From NCBI GenBank assembly GCA_905233795.1, contig CAJOFP010000067.1, forward strand, positions 8,287-13,575: a DNA stretch of 5,289 nt. Direction: 5' to 3'. Shown piece after piece: positions 4,871-5,289 of the stretch; positions within the stretch are counted from its first letter, which is position 1, and every line of letters begins with the position of its first letter. Below the pieces are notes generated by a model, which was given only the letters and a program-made list of their open reading frames with translations, was not told the origin of the DNA and did no database searches. Source of the stretch: an uncultured Oscillibacter sp. Lineage in GTDB: Bacteria > Bacillota > Clostridia > Oscillospirales > Oscillospiraceae. The translations under genes and the position numbers were made by a program.

Positions 4871-4891
4871 AAAACTGAAATCCAAACGGGC

Positions 4892-5212
4892 TTAATGCCA
4901 CGCTTTAACGCAGTCCAGAACGCTGCACCCGTCTGTGATACCCGTATACGCGACCGAGGGATTATAACACGCGTCGTTTGAGGAACATGTGCTCCCGTCC
5001 TCCACGGTGGCGGCGCAGTTCGGGAAGCCTCTGCCGCCGTAGATATTGCGGTAATGCTCATTCACGCAGTTATTTTTGTCAGCTTCCTCATGCTCTCCGT
5101 TATATCCATACGGACAGCCACTGCCGCCGCCGGCGACGGCGTCCAGCTCATCAACCGAGACTTCCTGATCCAATACCTCTTTCGCCTTGGGATCGTTTTC
5201 CATGTTCGCCAT
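4892..5212 (-). CDS. Cys-rich double-glycine precursor peptide P1
   Basis: The longest and first-transcribed member in view, 106 residues. Leader residues 1-29 (MANMENDPKAKEVL… to DELDAVAGG) obey the double-glycine rule: Val -12, Ser -11, acidic -8, Leu -7, Val -4, GG. Such leaders are normally removed by the C39 peptidase domain of an ABC exporter, giving here a 77-residue core. Seven Cys fall at 33, 49, 66, 76, 82, 96 and 101. Cys33 sits in a long extra linker (GSGCPYGYNGEHEEADKNN) absent from the others; the remaining six follow the shared scaffold. Thr replaces Trp/His before Cys76, and SVLDC replaces SISDC. No signal peptide or membrane helix is apparent. Whether the Cys form disulfides, thioethers or other crosslinks cannot be told from sequence. 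Start set by AGGAGG nine bases upstream. Confidence 0.92.
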   Translation of the reverse strand: MANMENDPKAKEVLDQEVSVDELDAVAGGGSGCPYGYNGEHEEADKNNCVNEHYRNIYGGRGFPNCAATVEDGSTCSSNDACYNPSVAYTGITDGCSVLDCVKAWH

Positions 5213-5248
5213 AATTGATTACCTCCTGAATTTATATATATATTTCCC

Positions 5249-5265
5249 ACGCGGACAAACCGCGT
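5249..5265. other. hairpin upstream of P1
   Basis: ACGCGG (5249-5254) pairs perfectly with CCGCGT (5260-5265) around ACAAA. On the transcribed strand its flank reads CCTGAACGCGG, resembling GTCTGAACGGCGG of the type A hairpins. It may be a diverged intercistronic hairpin, not a promoter element. The AT-rich sequence from 5266 to the window end shows nothing else clear. Confidence 0.45.
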
Positions 5266-5289
5266 TCAGGACTGTTATTATTTATTATT

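Noticed and set aside
2440..5214. Many Arg/Pro-rich open frames on the plus strand and in a second minus frame along the array
   Set aside because: They recur only because the precursor genes are repeats of each other. They lack ribosome sites, and the conserved Cys/GG pattern exists only in the called frame.
5231..5258. Possible minus-strand promoter TTGTCC-16-TATAAA upstream of P1
   Set aside because: Transcription from it would begin at about 5224, inside the Shine-Dalgarno of P1, so it could not serve that gene normally; its -35 also lies within the hairpin.
2444..5289. CRISPR-like periodic repeats
   Set aside because: The period is about 340-390 bases and the repeated units are protein-coding genes with spacers, not short repeats with unique spacers.

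Overview
The window looks like chromosomal DNA of a low- to mid-GC Bacillota-type bacterium, probably a gut or rumen Clostridia-like lineage. The clues are the style of the RlmN protein, strong AGGAGG ribosome binding sites, AT-rich spacers full of AAATAAA runs, and double-glycine leader peptides. This placement is inferred from sequence style and I could not check it.

Left part (1-2039): the 3' end of rlmN on the plus strand converges on a minus-strand gene for an eight-helix membrane protein that resembles the YhhN family. After a divergent AT-rich spacer comes a plus-strand metallo-beta-lactamase-fold gene. It looks dead: one zinc-binding His of HxHxDH is Arg, and the protein stops just after its GHT motif, where the coding sequence runs into a long terminator-like hairpin at 1989-2031.

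Right part (2096-5212) is the notable region. Seven tandem minus-strand genes encode paralogous 87-106 residue peptides. An eighth, unrelated small gene at the 3' end also has a double-glycine leader. I call them P1-P8 in transcription order, right to left. P1-P7 share a nearly invariant 29-residue leader ending in a double-glycine site. Their Cys-rich predicted cores (58-77 residues) are built on C-x16/17-C-x9-C-x5-C-x12/13-C-(x4-C)-x3-W. This is the layout of a ribosomally made peptide family (RiPP or bacteriocin-like) matured and exported by a C39-peptidase ABC transporter. No maturase, transporter or immunity gene lies in the window; if they exist they are outside it, perhaps beyond 5289, because the array may continue there.

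The spacers between precursors are structured. Four carry one GC-rich hairpin (type A) and two carry another (type B), all between the stop of one gene and the Shine-Dalgarno of the next. Two spacers also hold palindromic insertions. The one at 4291-4449 is a 159-bp MITE-like element with a perfect 9-bp target duplication, and the neighbouring paralogous spacer preserves the empty site. The one at 3102-3196 is a shorter C/G-run palindrome. The array has therefore grown by duplicating a gene-plus-spacer unit and then been invaded by small mobile repeats. The hairpin at 1989-2031 has A and T tracts on its two sides and could terminate both the precursor operon and the convergent hydrolase remnant.
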